Shown one piece after another: positions 45,027 through 55,507 of a stretch of DNA of 64,000 nucleotides. Numbering within the stretch: position 1 is the first letter of the stretch; every line of letters starts with the position of its first letter. Below the pieces are notes generated by a model. That model saw only the letters and a list, made by a program, of their open reading frames with translations. It searched no databases and was not told the DNA's origin. The translations under genes and the position numbers were made by a program. The DNA is taken from the NCBI GenBank assembly GCA_033344895.1, contig JAWPMN010000001.1, positions 1,302,001-1,366,000 on the forward strand, written 5' to 3'. Origin of the DNA: Alphaproteobacteria bacterium. GTDB lineage: Bacteria; Pseudomonadota; Alphaproteobacteria; UBA8366; Aestuariispiraceae.

Positions 45027-46862
45027 ATGGAATCCGATTTCAACGTCTTTCTGCTGTTGTTGAACAACATATCGATCTTCGTTGTCCTGATCGTCGGCTA
45101 TGCGTTCCTGATCGATGCCGTCAGAGACTGGCCGAAATGGCGGCGTCAGGCGGTGCTGGGCCTGTTCTTCGGCCTTGTCGCGATCGGCAGCATGTATGTC
45201 AAAATCCCGGTGGTCGAAGGCGTGATCGTCGATCAGCGGAATGCAATCATCGTGCTCAGCGGCGCATTCGGCGGCCCCTTTGCCGCGCTGGTCAGCGGCA
45301 CGATTGCAGCCGCCTATCGCACCTATCTGGGTGGCGCAGGGGCTCTGGCGGGTGTTTTCGGCGTTACCTTGTCCGCCATGGTGGGCGCAGGCCTGTATTA
45401 CATGCGGTGGTACAAGAACGACCTGGTCACTCTCGCGACCGGGGCCTTCCTGGCGGTATTGCTCACCGCCCCGGGGTTTCTTCTGGTGGGCGACCTGGCC
45501 TTCGGGCTTGAATTGATGAAGCGCATGCTTCTGCCCTGGGGCGCCGCCATTTTCATGGGCATATTTCTGGGCGGATTGCTGCTTTCACGTGAAGACAGAC
45601 GCCAGAAATCGGAAATCGATAAGCGGAAGAGCGAGGCGCTCTACAGGCAATTGTTCGAAAGCTCCATGGTTTCGCTTTGGATTCTGGACCTTCGTCCTCT
45701 CGTCGAGACGCTGCGGGCCCTTCGCCGGGCCGGTGTCACCGACCTTCGTGCCCGTCTGGCCAACAGCCGCGATTTCCGCGCCGATCTTTCCGACAAGATC
45801 ATCGTGACCCATGTCAACAAGGCGTGTCTTAACATGTATGGCGCCCAATCCAGCGAGGAGTTGATTGGCCGCCGGCACCATGTTTTCGGGCCCGAGTCCT
45901 GGGACGTCCTGACCGAACTGGTCGTCGCCATCTGGGAGGAACGCAGAAGCCTTATCGTCGAAACCGAACATCGAAGCCTCGACGGGCGCAAGCTGACTGT
46001 TCTGGTGTCCATACCCATTCCCAAGGATGACGCGGGCTATGCGGCCATCCCGGCCAGCATCATGGATCTGACCGACCGTGTCGCGGCGGAAGGCGAAAGA
46101 GACCGCGCCCTGCAGAAGGCCCAGGAGGCGGACAAGGCCAAGTCGGATTTTCTTGCCGCGATGAGCCACGAGTTGCGAACCCCACTGAATGCGATTCTGG
46201 GATTTTCCGACATCATTGCGCAACGAACGCTGGGCGCTTCAGGATCGGGCAAGTATCAGGAATATGCAGGATATATCCATTCCAGCGGCGAACTGCTTTT
46301 GTCGCTGGTCGACGATATCCTGGATATCGCGGCGATTGAATCGGGGCGCAAGGCGCTGAAACTGTCCGAGTTCGAACTGCCGCGGCTGGTCGACGAAAGC
46401 ATTTCAATGCTGGACACAAAGGCAAGCGCGGCCGGCGTGACATTTCATACGGACCTGCCGGATTCCTTGTCGCCGGTGGTCGGCGACCGTCGCGCCGTGC
46501 AGCAGATCCTGTTGAACCTCCTGTCCAACTCGGTGAAATACACCCCGACCGGGGGGCAGATCCGGATTGCCGCAAAGTCCGCGGACGACCGCACCTCAAT
46601 CAGCGTCGCGGACACAGGCAAGGGCATCCCCCCGGACCGGCTGACCGATATCCTGCAGCCCTTTGTGCGTAGCGAGGACGACCCGATGAAGGCGCAGGAA
46701 GGCTGGGGGCTGGGCCTGTCGATTGCCCGTTCCCTCGTCGAGCTGCATCACGGCCAGTTCGATATCGACAGCACACTGGGTCAGGGAACCACCGTCACCT
46801 TCGACCTGCCCAACCCATTGAATGGAGGCGACCGGCCCGTCCTAACGGAACAGCCCGGTTAG
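45027..46862 (+). CDS. LytS-type membrane histidine kinase (5TM-PAS-HisKA)
   Basis: Membrane sensor kinase of 611 residues. Residues about 8-190 contain hydrophobic spans of the LytS-YhcK 5TM receptor type, with GAFGGPFAALVSGTIAAAYR and AMVGAGLYYMRWYKN. A PAS domain (about 205-350) follows. HisKA carries LAAMSHELRTPLNAILGFSD (His near residue 380), and HATPase has LLNLLSNSVKYTP, VADTGKGI and GWGLGLSIARSLVE. Unlike true LytS it has a HisKA rather than a His_kinase domain. No response regulator is adjacent. Its 3' end overlaps the convergent TetR gene by 21 bases. Confidence 0.9.
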   Translation: MESDFNVFLLLLNNISIFVVLIVGYAFLIDAVRDWPKWRRQAVLGLFFGLVAIGSMYVKIPVVEGVIVDQRNAIIVLSGAFGGPFAALVSGTIAAAYRTYLGGAGALAGVFGVTLSAMVGAGLYYMRWYKNDLVTLATGAFLAVLLTAPGFLLVGDLAFGLELMKRMLLPWGAAIFMGIFLGGLLLSREDRRQKSEIDKRKSEALYRQLFESSMVSLWILDLRPLVETLRALRRAGVTDLRARLANSRDFRADLSDKIIVTHVNKACLNMYGAQSSEELIGRRHHVFGPESWDVLTELVVAIWEERRSLIVETEHRSLDGRKLTVLVSIPIPKDDAGYAAIPASIMDLTDRVAAEGERDRALQKAQEADKAKSDFLAAMSHELRTPLNAILGFSDIIAQRTLGASGSGKYQEYAGYIHSSGELLLSLVDDILDIAAIESGRKALKLSEFELPRLVDESISMLDTKASAAGVTFHTDLPDSLSPVVGDRRAVQQILLNLLSNSVKYTPTGGQIRIAAKSADDRTSISVADTGKGIPPDRLTDILQPFVRSEDDPMKAQEGWGLGLSIARSLVELHHGQFDIDSTLGQGTTVTFDLPNPLNGGDRPVLTEQPG

Positions 46863-47435
46863 CAGTTCGCGCATTGCAGTGGCATAGACGGTCGGGTCCG
46901 CACCTTCCGATACGGCCAGGGCTGCACGGTCGAACGCCGCCGAAAGGAGTTGCGCCAGTTCCTCCAGCGGCAGGTCCGACCGGCCATGCCGTTGGGCGGC
47001 ATGAGCAAGTCCGGCATGAAGCGTGCCGCCCCCGGTCTCACGATCGATCTCCGCCAGGGCATCCGCGCCTAACACGGCGGGACCGTCGATCAGCAGGATC
47101 CGGGCACGCCCGGCCGCGCGCATCGCCCGGAAATAGGCCTCCGCCCCGGTGACAAGCGCCTCGATCGGGTCGCTGAGATCGAGCGCGGCGCTTTCAATCT
47201 CGCCTGCCACCGCTGTCGCCTCCTGCACGACCACGGCACGGAACAGGTCCGCCTTGTCCGCGAAGTGATGGTAGAGCGCCCCGCGTGTCACGGCGGCGGC
47301 CTTCACGATCTCCGGCGTGCCGGTTTCCGCATAGCCCTTTTCGACGAAAAGCGTGCGCGCCGCCTTCAGTAGCTTGCCGCGGGTTTCCTCCGACCGGTCG
47401 CGGTTTGACCGTCTTGTGGATTCTTTTTGTTGCAT
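46842..47435 (-). CDS. TetR-family transcriptional regulator
   Basis: A 197-residue repressor with helix-turn-helix GTPEIVKAAAVTRGALYHHF near residue 45 and a C-terminal domain of the AefR/AcrR type. Two copies of the palindrome ACATACA-N3-TGTATGT lie in the 68-base gap to the divergent VOC gene, one touching this start codon, so it most likely represses both itself and the VOC gene. ATG 47435 has no ribosome site upstream because the operator occupies that place. Its ligand is unknown. Confidence 0.9.
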   Translation of the reverse strand: MQQKESTRRSNRDRSEETRGKLLKAARTLFVEKGYAETGTPEIVKAAAVTRGALYHHFADKADLFRAVVVQEATAVAGEIESAALDLSDPIEALVTGAEAYFRAMRAAGRARILLIDGPAVLGADALAEIDRETGGGTLHAGLAHAAQRHGRSDLPLEELAQLLSAAFDRAALAVSEGADPTVYATAMRELLTGLFR

Positions 47436-47452
47436 ACATACAGCCTGTATGT
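47436..47452. promoter_or_regulatory. TetR operator, copy 1
   Basis: ACATACA-GCC-TGTATGT is a perfect 17-base palindrome with 7-base arms. It starts directly after the TetR start codon, suggesting autoregulation. Confidence 0.75.
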
Positions 47453-47464
47453 TAATTCACTTTC

Positions 47465-47481
47465 ACATACACACTGTATGT
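47465..47481. promoter_or_regulatory. TetR operator, copy 2
   Basis: ACATACA-CAC-TGTATGT has the same arms as copy 1 with a different centre. Centres are 29 bases apart, and this copy lies 22 bases before the VOC gene. Confidence 0.75.
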
Positions 47482-47503
47482 ATCTTTTCTAAGGAGATCA
47501 ACA

Positions 47504-47929
47504 ATGCGCTGCACCCAGTACTACCCCGTGATCATGACCGATGATGTCGCCGCCACATCGCGCTTCTATCAGGACCACTTCCGCTTTCAGGCGGTGTTCG
47601 AGGCGGACTGGTATGTCCACCTGCAATCGAGTGAGGACGAGAAGGTGAACCTCGCCATTCTGAAGGGCGATCACGAGACCATTCCGGCCGTCGGCCGGGG
47701 CCGGGTATCCGGCCTGCTGCTGAATTTTGAGGTAGAGGATGTCGACGCGGTCCATGACCGGGCCAAGGCTGACGGCCTGCCGATCCTGCTGGAGCTCCGA
47801 GACGAAGCCTTCGGCCAGCGCCACTTCATTACCAGCGACCCGAACGGCGTCCTGATCGACGTGATCAAGCCGATCCCGCCCAGCGCCGAGTTCCTGGCGC
47901 AATACGCCCCGGACGCCGTACCGGCCTGA
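47504..47929 (+). CDS. VOC-superfamily protein under TetR control
   Basis: A 141-residue glyoxalase/bleomycin-resistance-fold protein. Two similar halves are seen: [20 protein letters not shown] and [20 protein letters not shown]. The end includes [16 protein letters not shown] with the usual metal-ligand position. It may be a dioxygenase, lyase or antibiotic-binding protein; the ligand cannot be told. AAGGAG lies nine bases before ATG 47504. It is divergent from its probable repressor and bears the second operator upstream. Confidence 0.88.
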   Translation: MRCTQYYPVIMTDDVAATSRFYQDHFRFQAVFEADWYVHLQSSEDEKVNLAILKGDHETIPAVGRGRVSGLLLNFEVEDVDAVHDRAKADGLPILLELRDEAFGQRHFITSDPNGVLIDVIKPIPPSAEFLAQYAPDAVPA

Positions 47930-47941
47930 TCCGAACCGTTG

Positions 47942-47977
47942 CACCCGTCATTCCGGCACCGGCCGGGGTGACGGGTG
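47942..47977. repeat. Convergent-gene hairpin, REP-like
   Basis: CACCCGTCA pairs with TGACGGGTG at the ends of a 36-base near-palindrome, with CCGG pairs inside. It lies between the convergent VOC and methyltransferase genes and may act as a bidirectional terminator. The CGTCATTCCGGC arm resembles common proteobacterial palindromic repeats. Confidence 0.5.
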
Positions 47978-47984
47978 AGGCGGT

Positions 47985-48608
47985 CTAGACCCGACGGGCC
48001 ACCACGAAATGGCTTGGCGGCGATTTCGGATAATCACCGGTCTCAATGATTTCGAATCCGGCCTTCCGGATCTCTGACTCCAATCGACGGGTCGACAGGA
48101 AATTCACGTAGGGGGCCTTGCCGAACAGGCGCATCACGATGATCGCCAGCCACATGGCGCGCCACGGCCCCTGAAGGCAGACCGACTTCGAGATGAACAA
48201 GCCGCCGGGTTCGACCCGGTCACGAATCTCCGTCAGGGCGGCCGGCAGATCCGGCAGCAGATGCAGGAAATTGAACGCCGTCACGACATCATAGGTCTCG
48301 CCACCCAGCGTCCCGTCGCCCGGGGTACCCTGCCGAAAATCGACATTGTCCACCCCCTGATCGAGGGCCTTTTTCCGGGCGATCTCGATCATCCGGGCCG
48401 AGATATCCGTCGCTGTGATCCGCCCGGACGCATTCGCCAGCTTCAGCGCCGTGGTTCCGGTGCCGCACCCAAGTTCCAGGACGCGGTCCGTCGGTTTCAG
48501 ATATGCCCGAACCCGCTCCAGGGTCTTCTCATAAGCGGGTACATCCTTTACCGGACTTGCCGCGTATTTGTCCGCCGCCCCATCCCAGAAACGCTGTGCC
48601 GTCGTCAT
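47985..48608 (-). CDS. Class I SAM-dependent methyltransferase
   Basis: A 207-residue cytosolic methyltransferase. Motif I is VLELGCGTGTTALKLA at about residue 42, the acidic loop ITATDISARMIEIA follows, and YDVVTAFNFLHLLPDLP and VEPGGLFISKSV complete the Methyltransf_25/11 pattern. The substrate is not identifiable. ATG 48608 follows GGGGAGGACAGG. It is convergent with the VOC gene. Confidence 0.9.
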   Translation of the reverse strand: MTTAQRFWDGAADKYAASPVKDVPAYEKTLERVRAYLKPTDRVLELGCGTGTTALKLANASGRITATDISARMIEIARKKALDQGVDNVDFRQGTPGDGTLGGETYDVVTAFNFLHLLPDLPAALTEIRDRVEPGGLFISKSVCLQGPWRAMWLAIIVMRLFGKAPYVNFLSTRRLESEIRKAGFEIIETGDYPKSPPSHFVVARRV

Positions 48609-48853
48609 CCTGTCCTCCCCGCATCGGTGTGGCTCTGCCTAGAGGCTCGGTTGCGCGGATGCAAGCACTGGTAGGTGGCAGTTCACGGTCATGTTATCGG
48701 CACAACGGTCGGCAACCGGAGACATCGAAGAACACGACACCGGTGAGACGCGAGCGACTGTTGCCTTCGGCACACAAACCGTTTCCCGAAGGGACGCTTA
48801 TCGCCCAGACTGTTCGGCACTATCTTCCGGTCCAGGTTTCTAGGAGACACGAA

Positions 48854-49687
48854 ATGCATATCGACCGGATCATCAAGGGTATGGAAACGTCCGACGGCGA
48901 CGGGGTGCGGCTGACCCGCATGATCGGCACACCGCAATGCGACATGATCGACCCGTTCCTGATGCTGGACCGGTTCGATAACGACGACCCGAACGCCTAT
49001 ATCGGCGGCTTCCCGGATCACCCCCATCGCGGCTTCGAGACCGTGACGGTGATGCTGGACGGTCGGATGCGGCACCGCGATTCGACCGGCGGCGAGGGCG
49101 TGATCGGTCCGGGCGACGTGCAATGGATGACTGCGGGGCGCGGGATCGTGCATTCGGAAATGCCGGAACAGATCGAAGGCCGCATGCGCGGTTTCCAGCT
49201 GTGGGTCAATCTGCCGGCCGCGAAGAAGATGACACCGGCCGGTTATCAGGATCTGACCGAGGCGAAGATTCCGGCGATCGAGAAGGATGGCCTGACAGTG
49301 CGGGTGATCGCGGGCTCCTATGACGATATCGAAGGCCCGGCCCGGACACAGACGGATATCCGCCTGCTGCGTATCGACGCCGCCCCGGGTTCAACGATCC
49401 GACTGCAGGCACCCCGGGATCACAATGCCTTCGTGAGCGTCTACGAGGGGTCGGTCTCGGGCCCGGACGCGCAGGACGCGGCCCGCAGCGTCCCCGCACC
49501 CTCGCTGGCGGAACTGACCGGCGGGGGAGAGGTTACACTGACAGCCGGTGCCGAAGGGGCCGCCCTGTTCTATGGCGAAGGGCGCCCGATCAACGAACCC
49601 GTCGCCCGCTACGGCCCCTTCGTGATGAACAGCCAGGACCAACTGATCCAGGCGGTTCGGGATTTTCAGTCCGGACGGTTCGTCTGA
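48854..49687 (+). CDS. Pirin-family protein
   Basis: A 277-residue bicupin of the pirin family. The metal-binding N-terminal cupin is intact: FPDHPHRGFETVTVML with two His, then HRDSTGG, and GDVQWMTAGRGIVHSEMP with the fourth ligand. The C-terminal cupin includes NAFVSVYEGSV. Bacterial pirins act as quercetin dioxygenases or redox-sensitive regulators; which applies here is unknown. TAGGAGACACGAA precedes ATG 48854. The 245-base region upstream holds no other gene. Confidence 0.93.
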   Translation: MHIDRIIKGMETSDGDGVRLTRMIGTPQCDMIDPFLMLDRFDNDDPNAYIGGFPDHPHRGFETVTVMLDGRMRHRDSTGGEGVIGPGDVQWMTAGRGIVHSEMPEQIEGRMRGFQLWVNLPAAKKMTPAGYQDLTEAKIPAIEKDGLTVRVIAGSYDDIEGPARTQTDIRLLRIDAAPGSTIRLQAPRDHNAFVSVYEGSVSGPDAQDAARSVPAPSLAELTGGGEVTLTAGAEGAALFYGEGRPINEPVARYGPFVMNSQDQLIQAVRDFQSGRFV

Positions 49688-49712
49688 CACCCATCAGGGG
49701 AACCGCCCGCCG

Positions 49713-49850
49713 TCAGTATCCCGCGTCCTGATTGCCGCCGACGTCTCCATCGGCGGCCGGCGCCTCTCCGCTGCCCTTCTTCTTGCAGGCGGTCAGCAGG
49801 GCTGCGAGCAGCCCCAGGGCGGCGAGATGCATGGCAATTCGTCGGGTCAT
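49713..49850 (-). CDS. Small lipoprotein (45 residues)
   Basis: A short gene with a well-placed ribosome site (AAGGAG, ten bases before ATG 49850). The product starts MTRRIAMHLAALGLLAALLT, followed directly by the lipobox cysteine in LTACKKKGSGE, and ends after a hydrophilic tail of about 20 residues. This is a complete lipoprotein signal with almost no mature domain. It lies in the gap between the convergent pirin gene and the permease gene on its own strand. Function is unknown. Confidence 0.75.
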   Translation of the reverse strand: MTRRIAMHLAALGLLAALLTACKKKGSGEAPAADGDVGGNQDAGY

Positions 49851-49884
49851 GCCCGTCGTCTCCTTGTCCGTTCAGCCCAGGATA

Positions 49885-50907
49885 TCACACCACAAGGCCG
49901 AACACCCAACCGGCCAACAGGGATCCGGTCAGAGCGAGGCCGAGATACAGCGAAAAGGCCTTGGCCCGCAGCACCGGCAGGATCGCCATCGCGCCCCAGA
50001 TGCTGACAACGCCGCCCGAAACCAGGAAGGCCATCGCCGCGCCGGGCGCCATGCCGTGTTCGATCAGGCCGCGGGTCAGGGGCAGGGCCGCATAACCGTC
50101 CAGGTAGGCCGGCGCCCCGACGAAGACCGCCAGCGGGACGGCCCACCACACATCCCTGCCCACCAGCGGCGCCAGGGCGTGCGGGTCCAATGCCATCTGC
50201 AGCAGGTATTCCGCCGCGAATGCCGGGGCCAGACAGATCAGGATCAGCCTGGCGGTCGCGCCGTACTGTTTCAGGAACAGGCGCCGGCGTTCCGCATCCG
50301 CCCAGGGCGCCGGCACGAATGTCGCCGGTCCGCAACCGCAACCCGTGTCCAGGCTGCGGACAAGGGAATTGTCGCGCAGGGGCGCAAGCACCCACGGCCT
50401 GGCGGCGACAAGTCCGGTCGCGCAACCGCCCAGCAGGCCGATCCCGAAGGCGGCGAGCGTCTTTCCGATCGCAAATTCCAGGCCCAGCGTCGCGGCAGTG
50501 GTCGCCAGCATCGCCGGATCGGTCACCGGGGAAGACAGCCAGAATGCCATGACCGGCGCCAGCGGCACGCCCGCCGCCAGCAACCCCACCATCAGCGGCA
50601 GCACGGTGACGCCACAGACCGGCGCCACCGCACCGATGGCCGCTGCTGCCAGGACGGTCTTGACCACATGGCCGTTGAACAAGGAGGCCACCCGACCGCC
50701 GGCACCGCTGGCGATCACCCAGGCGGCGACCAGGATTCCCGGCAGGACGATGGGCGCGACGGAAACCAGCCCTTCGACGACGAAGATCAGTGTTTCCAGG
50801 GCCTTCTCGGGATGGGCGACCGCAGCAATAGCCGTCACGCCCCCCGCCAGCCAGAACAGGCCCCGCCAGCCGACAAGCGGTCCGAAACTACCGGCCATCC
50901 GTTTCAT
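49885..50907 (-). CDS. ArsP-like permease (COG0701)
   Basis: A 340-residue membrane permease with about eight to ten hydrophobic spans in two related halves. Halves carry APVCGVTVLPLMVGLL and VGAPAYLDGYAALPLTRGLI, and both have a Pro/Gly-rich turn as in the DUF318 family that includes ArsP and predicted metal-efflux permeases. A Cys-x-Cys (DTGCGCG) in the central loop may bind metal. ATG 50907 follows GGAGACGACG. It is divergent from a LysR gene that may regulate it. The substrate is likely a metal or organoarsenical; this is inference. Confidence 0.85.
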   Translation of the reverse strand: MKRMAGSFGPLVGWRGLFWLAGGVTAIAAVAHPEKALETLIFVVEGLVSVAPIVLPGILVAAWVIASGAGGRVASLFNGHVVKTVLAAAAIGAVAPVCGVTVLPLMVGLLAAGVPLAPVMAFWLSSPVTDPAMLATTAATLGLEFAIGKTLAAFGIGLLGGCATGLVAARPWVLAPLRDNSLVRSLDTGCGCGPATFVPAPWADAERRRLFLKQYGATARLILICLAPAFAAEYLLQMALDPHALAPLVGRDVWWAVPLAVFVGAPAYLDGYAALPLTRGLIEHGMAPGAAMAFLVSGGVVSIWGAMAILPVLRAKAFSLYLGLALTGSLLAGWVFGLVV

Positions 50908-51001
50908 CGTCGTCTCCACCCTTGCCAAACATCACGCTGGCTGAAATCTGGGGCAGGGCTTACTATTTGTGAAACTCGTATTTTATATCAAAGGTATTTG
51001 C

Positions 51002-51877
51002 ATGACTGATACCTCAATCGGCAGAACCCTGGACAGCGATGTACTGCGTACCTTTCTGGCCGTGGCGGATGCGGGCAGTTTCACGGGCGGTGCGGAACGG
51101 ATATTCCGGACCCAGTCGGCGACCAGCCTCCAGATCAAACAGCTCGAAACCCTTCTGGGCCGTCAGGTCTTTGAGCGGCATGGTCGGGGAGTCCGCCTGT
51201 CGCCGACCGGTGAGCAGTTGGAGAAGGTGGCAAGGCAGGTCGTGGGCGATCTCGACAGAACCCTGAGCACCTTCACCGGGGCCGGCGCGGCCGGAAAACT
51301 GCGCGTGGGCATTCCCGACGAGATCCGCCACGGCGTTCTGTCCCGTGTTCTGGGCGATTTTGCCGCGGCGCATCCGGCCACCGAAATCGTGGTGCAATGC
51401 GCGATGAGCAGCCGGTTCGCCGCGGCCATCGACAATGGCGATCTGGATCTGGCGGTCTATGATGCCGATCTCGTCGCGCCGGATGCCGAGATCCTGATGC
51501 AGGAAACCGTTCACTGGGCGGCCTCCAGAACGAAGACGGCCTGGCGCCGGGACCCGCTGCCGGTCGCGCTGTTCGACCGCGATTGCTGGTGGCGCGACGC
51601 GGCCCTGGAGCATCTGGCCCGGATCAGGCGTGCCTATCGCATCGTCTATTCCAGCGAGAGCGCGGGAGGCGTCCTGGCCGCCCTGGATGCCGGGATCGCC
51701 GTGGGCATGCTGGCCCGCAGCAGTCTCCATGACGGCCTCACCGTGCTCGGCGCGCAGGACGGTTTCCCCGACCCGCTGCCGAACACGACCCTGGTTCTGC
51801 GGCGTGCCCCGGCCCTGAAGGACGATCCGGCCGCCGACGCCATGTCGGACGCCCTGCGATCGGCCTTCAGGCGATGA
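51002..51877 (+). CDS. LysR-family transcriptional regulator
   Basis: A 291-residue regulator. The N-terminal winged helix has LRTFLAVADAGSFTGGAERI and TQSATSLQIKQLETLLG; the C-terminal effector domain includes LRVGIPDEIRHGVLSRVL. It is divergent from the ArsP-like permease gene across a 94-base AT-rich gap, so control of that permease is likely. ATG 51002 is preferred to the upstream 50969, which is in the AT-rich promoter. Its inducer is unknown. Confidence 0.92.
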   Translation: MTDTSIGRTLDSDVLRTFLAVADAGSFTGGAERIFRTQSATSLQIKQLETLLGRQVFERHGRGVRLSPTGEQLEKVARQVVGDLDRTLSTFTGAGAAGKLRVGIPDEIRHGVLSRVLGDFAAAHPATEIVVQCAMSSRFAAAIDNGDLDLAVYDADLVAPDAEILMQETVHWAASRTKTAWRRDPLPVALFDRDCWWRDAALEHLARIRRAYRIVYSSESAGGVLAALDAGIAVGMLARSSLHDGLTVLGAQDGFPDPLPNTTLVLRRAPALKDDPAADAMSDALRSAFRR

Positions 51878-51887
51878 CCGGCGCGCG

Positions 51888-53840
<1,953 letters not shown>

Positions 53841-54050
53841 CCCCCTCGACTCCTTCTCGAAAATTGGCCCCAGAAATCGGCTTGCAATTGACTTGCTGTA
53901 CGGATTGGACGGTCTGTGCGATCCCGGCACAAAGGTCGTGCCACGCCCCCGCCTTGTTCTTTATGGCGTATGGGGATAGCACGGAGAAATAGGAAGGCCA
54001 AGGTGGCGAAAGCCCCTTCCGCGCCGTCCCACACAACTCCAAAGTCCTGG

Positions 54051-55034
54051 ATGAGCCCGCCCGTAACCGAAGTCGACGTTCCCGCCGCGAAACACGCGCC
54101 GCCCCGGGCGCCAGTTCCGGCGAAACCGGGGAATCCGATGCTCGGCGCGGCGCTGATGACCATGGCCGCCCTGTTGTTTGCCGGGCTGAACGGTCTGGTC
54201 AAATACGCCTCCAATCTGGGCCTCGATCCGTTACAGATATCCTTCCTGCGCAGCGTCTTCGCTGCCGGCGCCATGATGCCCTTCCTGATCCGACCGATCC
54301 TGGTAAACGGGATCGGCTATCTGAAGCCGGTGCGACCGGGCTTGATGCTGTTCCGGGGAGCGTCCGCCTGCATCGGCGTCATGCTGTGGATGACAGCGGT
54401 GACCATGCTGCCACTGGCGGAAGTGACCGCGATCAGTTTCACGGCGCCGCTCTTCGCGACCGTCGGCAGTGCCTTGTTGCTGGGTGAGACCGTGCGTGCC
54501 CGGCGCTGGTCGGCAATCGCGATCGGCTTTGTCGGTGTTCTGATCATCCTGCGGCCCGGCATGATCCCGCTGGAGACCGGCGTCTTCTGGGCCATCGGCG
54601 CCGCCGGAGGCATGGCGGTCGCGGCCCTGGTGATCAAGCTCCTGACCAGAACCGAACCGGCCGACCGGATCGTGTTCTGGACCAATGTGGTCCTGACATT
54701 GGGCACGCTGGGCCCGGCCTTATGGGTCTGGACGCCGATGACGATGGAGATGTGGCTGGTCGGCATTGCCATGGGTGCGGTCGGCGCGGTCAGCCATATC
54801 TTCCTGACCAACGCCTTTGCCGCGGCGGACGCATCCATCGTGCTGCCCTTCGACTATACCCGACTGCCCTTTGTCGCCGTGGTCGGCTTCTTCGCCTTTG
54901 GCGAAACATCGGACCTGATCACCTGGCTGGGGGCGGCGCTGATCGCGGGATCGGCCTTCTACGTCGCCCGACGGGAACAGCAGATCGCCAGGAAGGCGCA
55001 AAATGCGGCGCGGACCGGCGCCGCATCCGGCTAG
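54051..55034 (+). CDS. EamA/DMT-family transporter
   Basis: Drug/metabolite transporter of about 327 residues with ten hydrophobic spans in two EamA repeats (about 28-160 and 175-305). The first repeat starts MLGAALMTMAALLFAGLNGL, and the second half begins GVFWAIGAAGGMAVAALVI. Transported solute unknown. The N-terminal 27 residues are Pro/Ala-rich and probably cytoplasmic. ATG 54051 is the likely start; the ribosome site is poor and an in-frame start further upstream (53916) is possible. Its stop overlaps that of the convergent DUF3429 gene. Confidence 0.85.
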   Translation: MSPPVTEVDVPAAKHAPPRAPVPAKPGNPMLGAALMTMAALLFAGLNGLVKYASNLGLDPLQISFLRSVFAAGAMMPFLIRPILVNGIGYLKPVRPGLMLFRGASACIGVMLWMTAVTMLPLAEVTAISFTAPLFATVGSALLLGETVRARRWSAIAIGFVGVLIILRPGMIPLETGVFWAIGAAGGMAVAALVIKLLTRTEPADRIVFWTNVVLTLGTLGPALWVWTPMTMEMWLVGIAMGAVGAVSHIFLTNAFAAADASIVLPFDYTRLPFVAVVGFFAFGETSDLITWLGAALIAGSAFYVARREQQIARKAQNAARTGAASG

Positions 55035-55507
55035 ACCGCGATCGTGCCGTATCCGGCGACCAGGGTCAGAATCAGCGCCGTCAGCACCCCGATTGTCAGA
55101 ATTTTGCGCAGCCGACCGTACCAGGCCGGGAACATGCCGACCGCAACCGCCTTGCGATCGACCAGATAGGCCAAGGCGAAGGCAACGGCAAAGCCACCCA
55201 GAATGACGTGTGGATCCGGCAGCAGCAGCAATGCCCAGCCGAGGGTTGCCGGTGTCACCGACCATAACAGGCGGGCCCAATTCGGCCGGCAGGCATCGCC
55301 GGCCAGCGCCCGCCCCCAATGCACCCCGCCGAGAAAAGACAGGATCACGGCGGCATAGCCGAACTGCATGATCAGGGCGTTGTGCATCAGCGAGGGATCG
55401 CGGCTCCACAAGCCGAGGGCCGGGGCAAAGAAGGGAATCAACCCCGCCAGCCCCAGGATCAGGGCCGGTTTCGGGATGGCCCGGCCGGGCGTATCCGTCC
55501 CGGCCAT
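55031..55507 (-). CDS. DUF3429 membrane protein
   Basis: A 158-residue membrane protein with about five hydrophobic segments. The family text LIPFFAPALGLW and YAAVILSFLGGVHWGRALA is present, the latter including conserved Gly-Val-His-Trp. Function is unknown for the family. The ATG at 55507 overlaps the polA stop (TGATG), so polA and this gene are probably co-transcribed; a TTG three bases earlier is possible. Confidence 0.85.
   Translation of the reverse strand: MAGTDTPGRAIPKPALILGLAGLIPFFAPALGLWSRDPSLMHNALIMQFGYAAVILSFLGGVHWGRALAGDACRPNWARLLWSVTPATLGWALLLLPDPHVILGGFAVAFALAYLVDRKAVAVGMFPAWYGRLRKILTIGVLTALILTLVAGYGTIAV

Noticed and set aside
49713-49850. LptM (YifL) identity for the small lipoprotein
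   Set aside because: The Cys is followed by KKKGSGE rather than the conserved G-x-K-G-P-L-Y-x-P segment, so only a general lipoprotein call is made.
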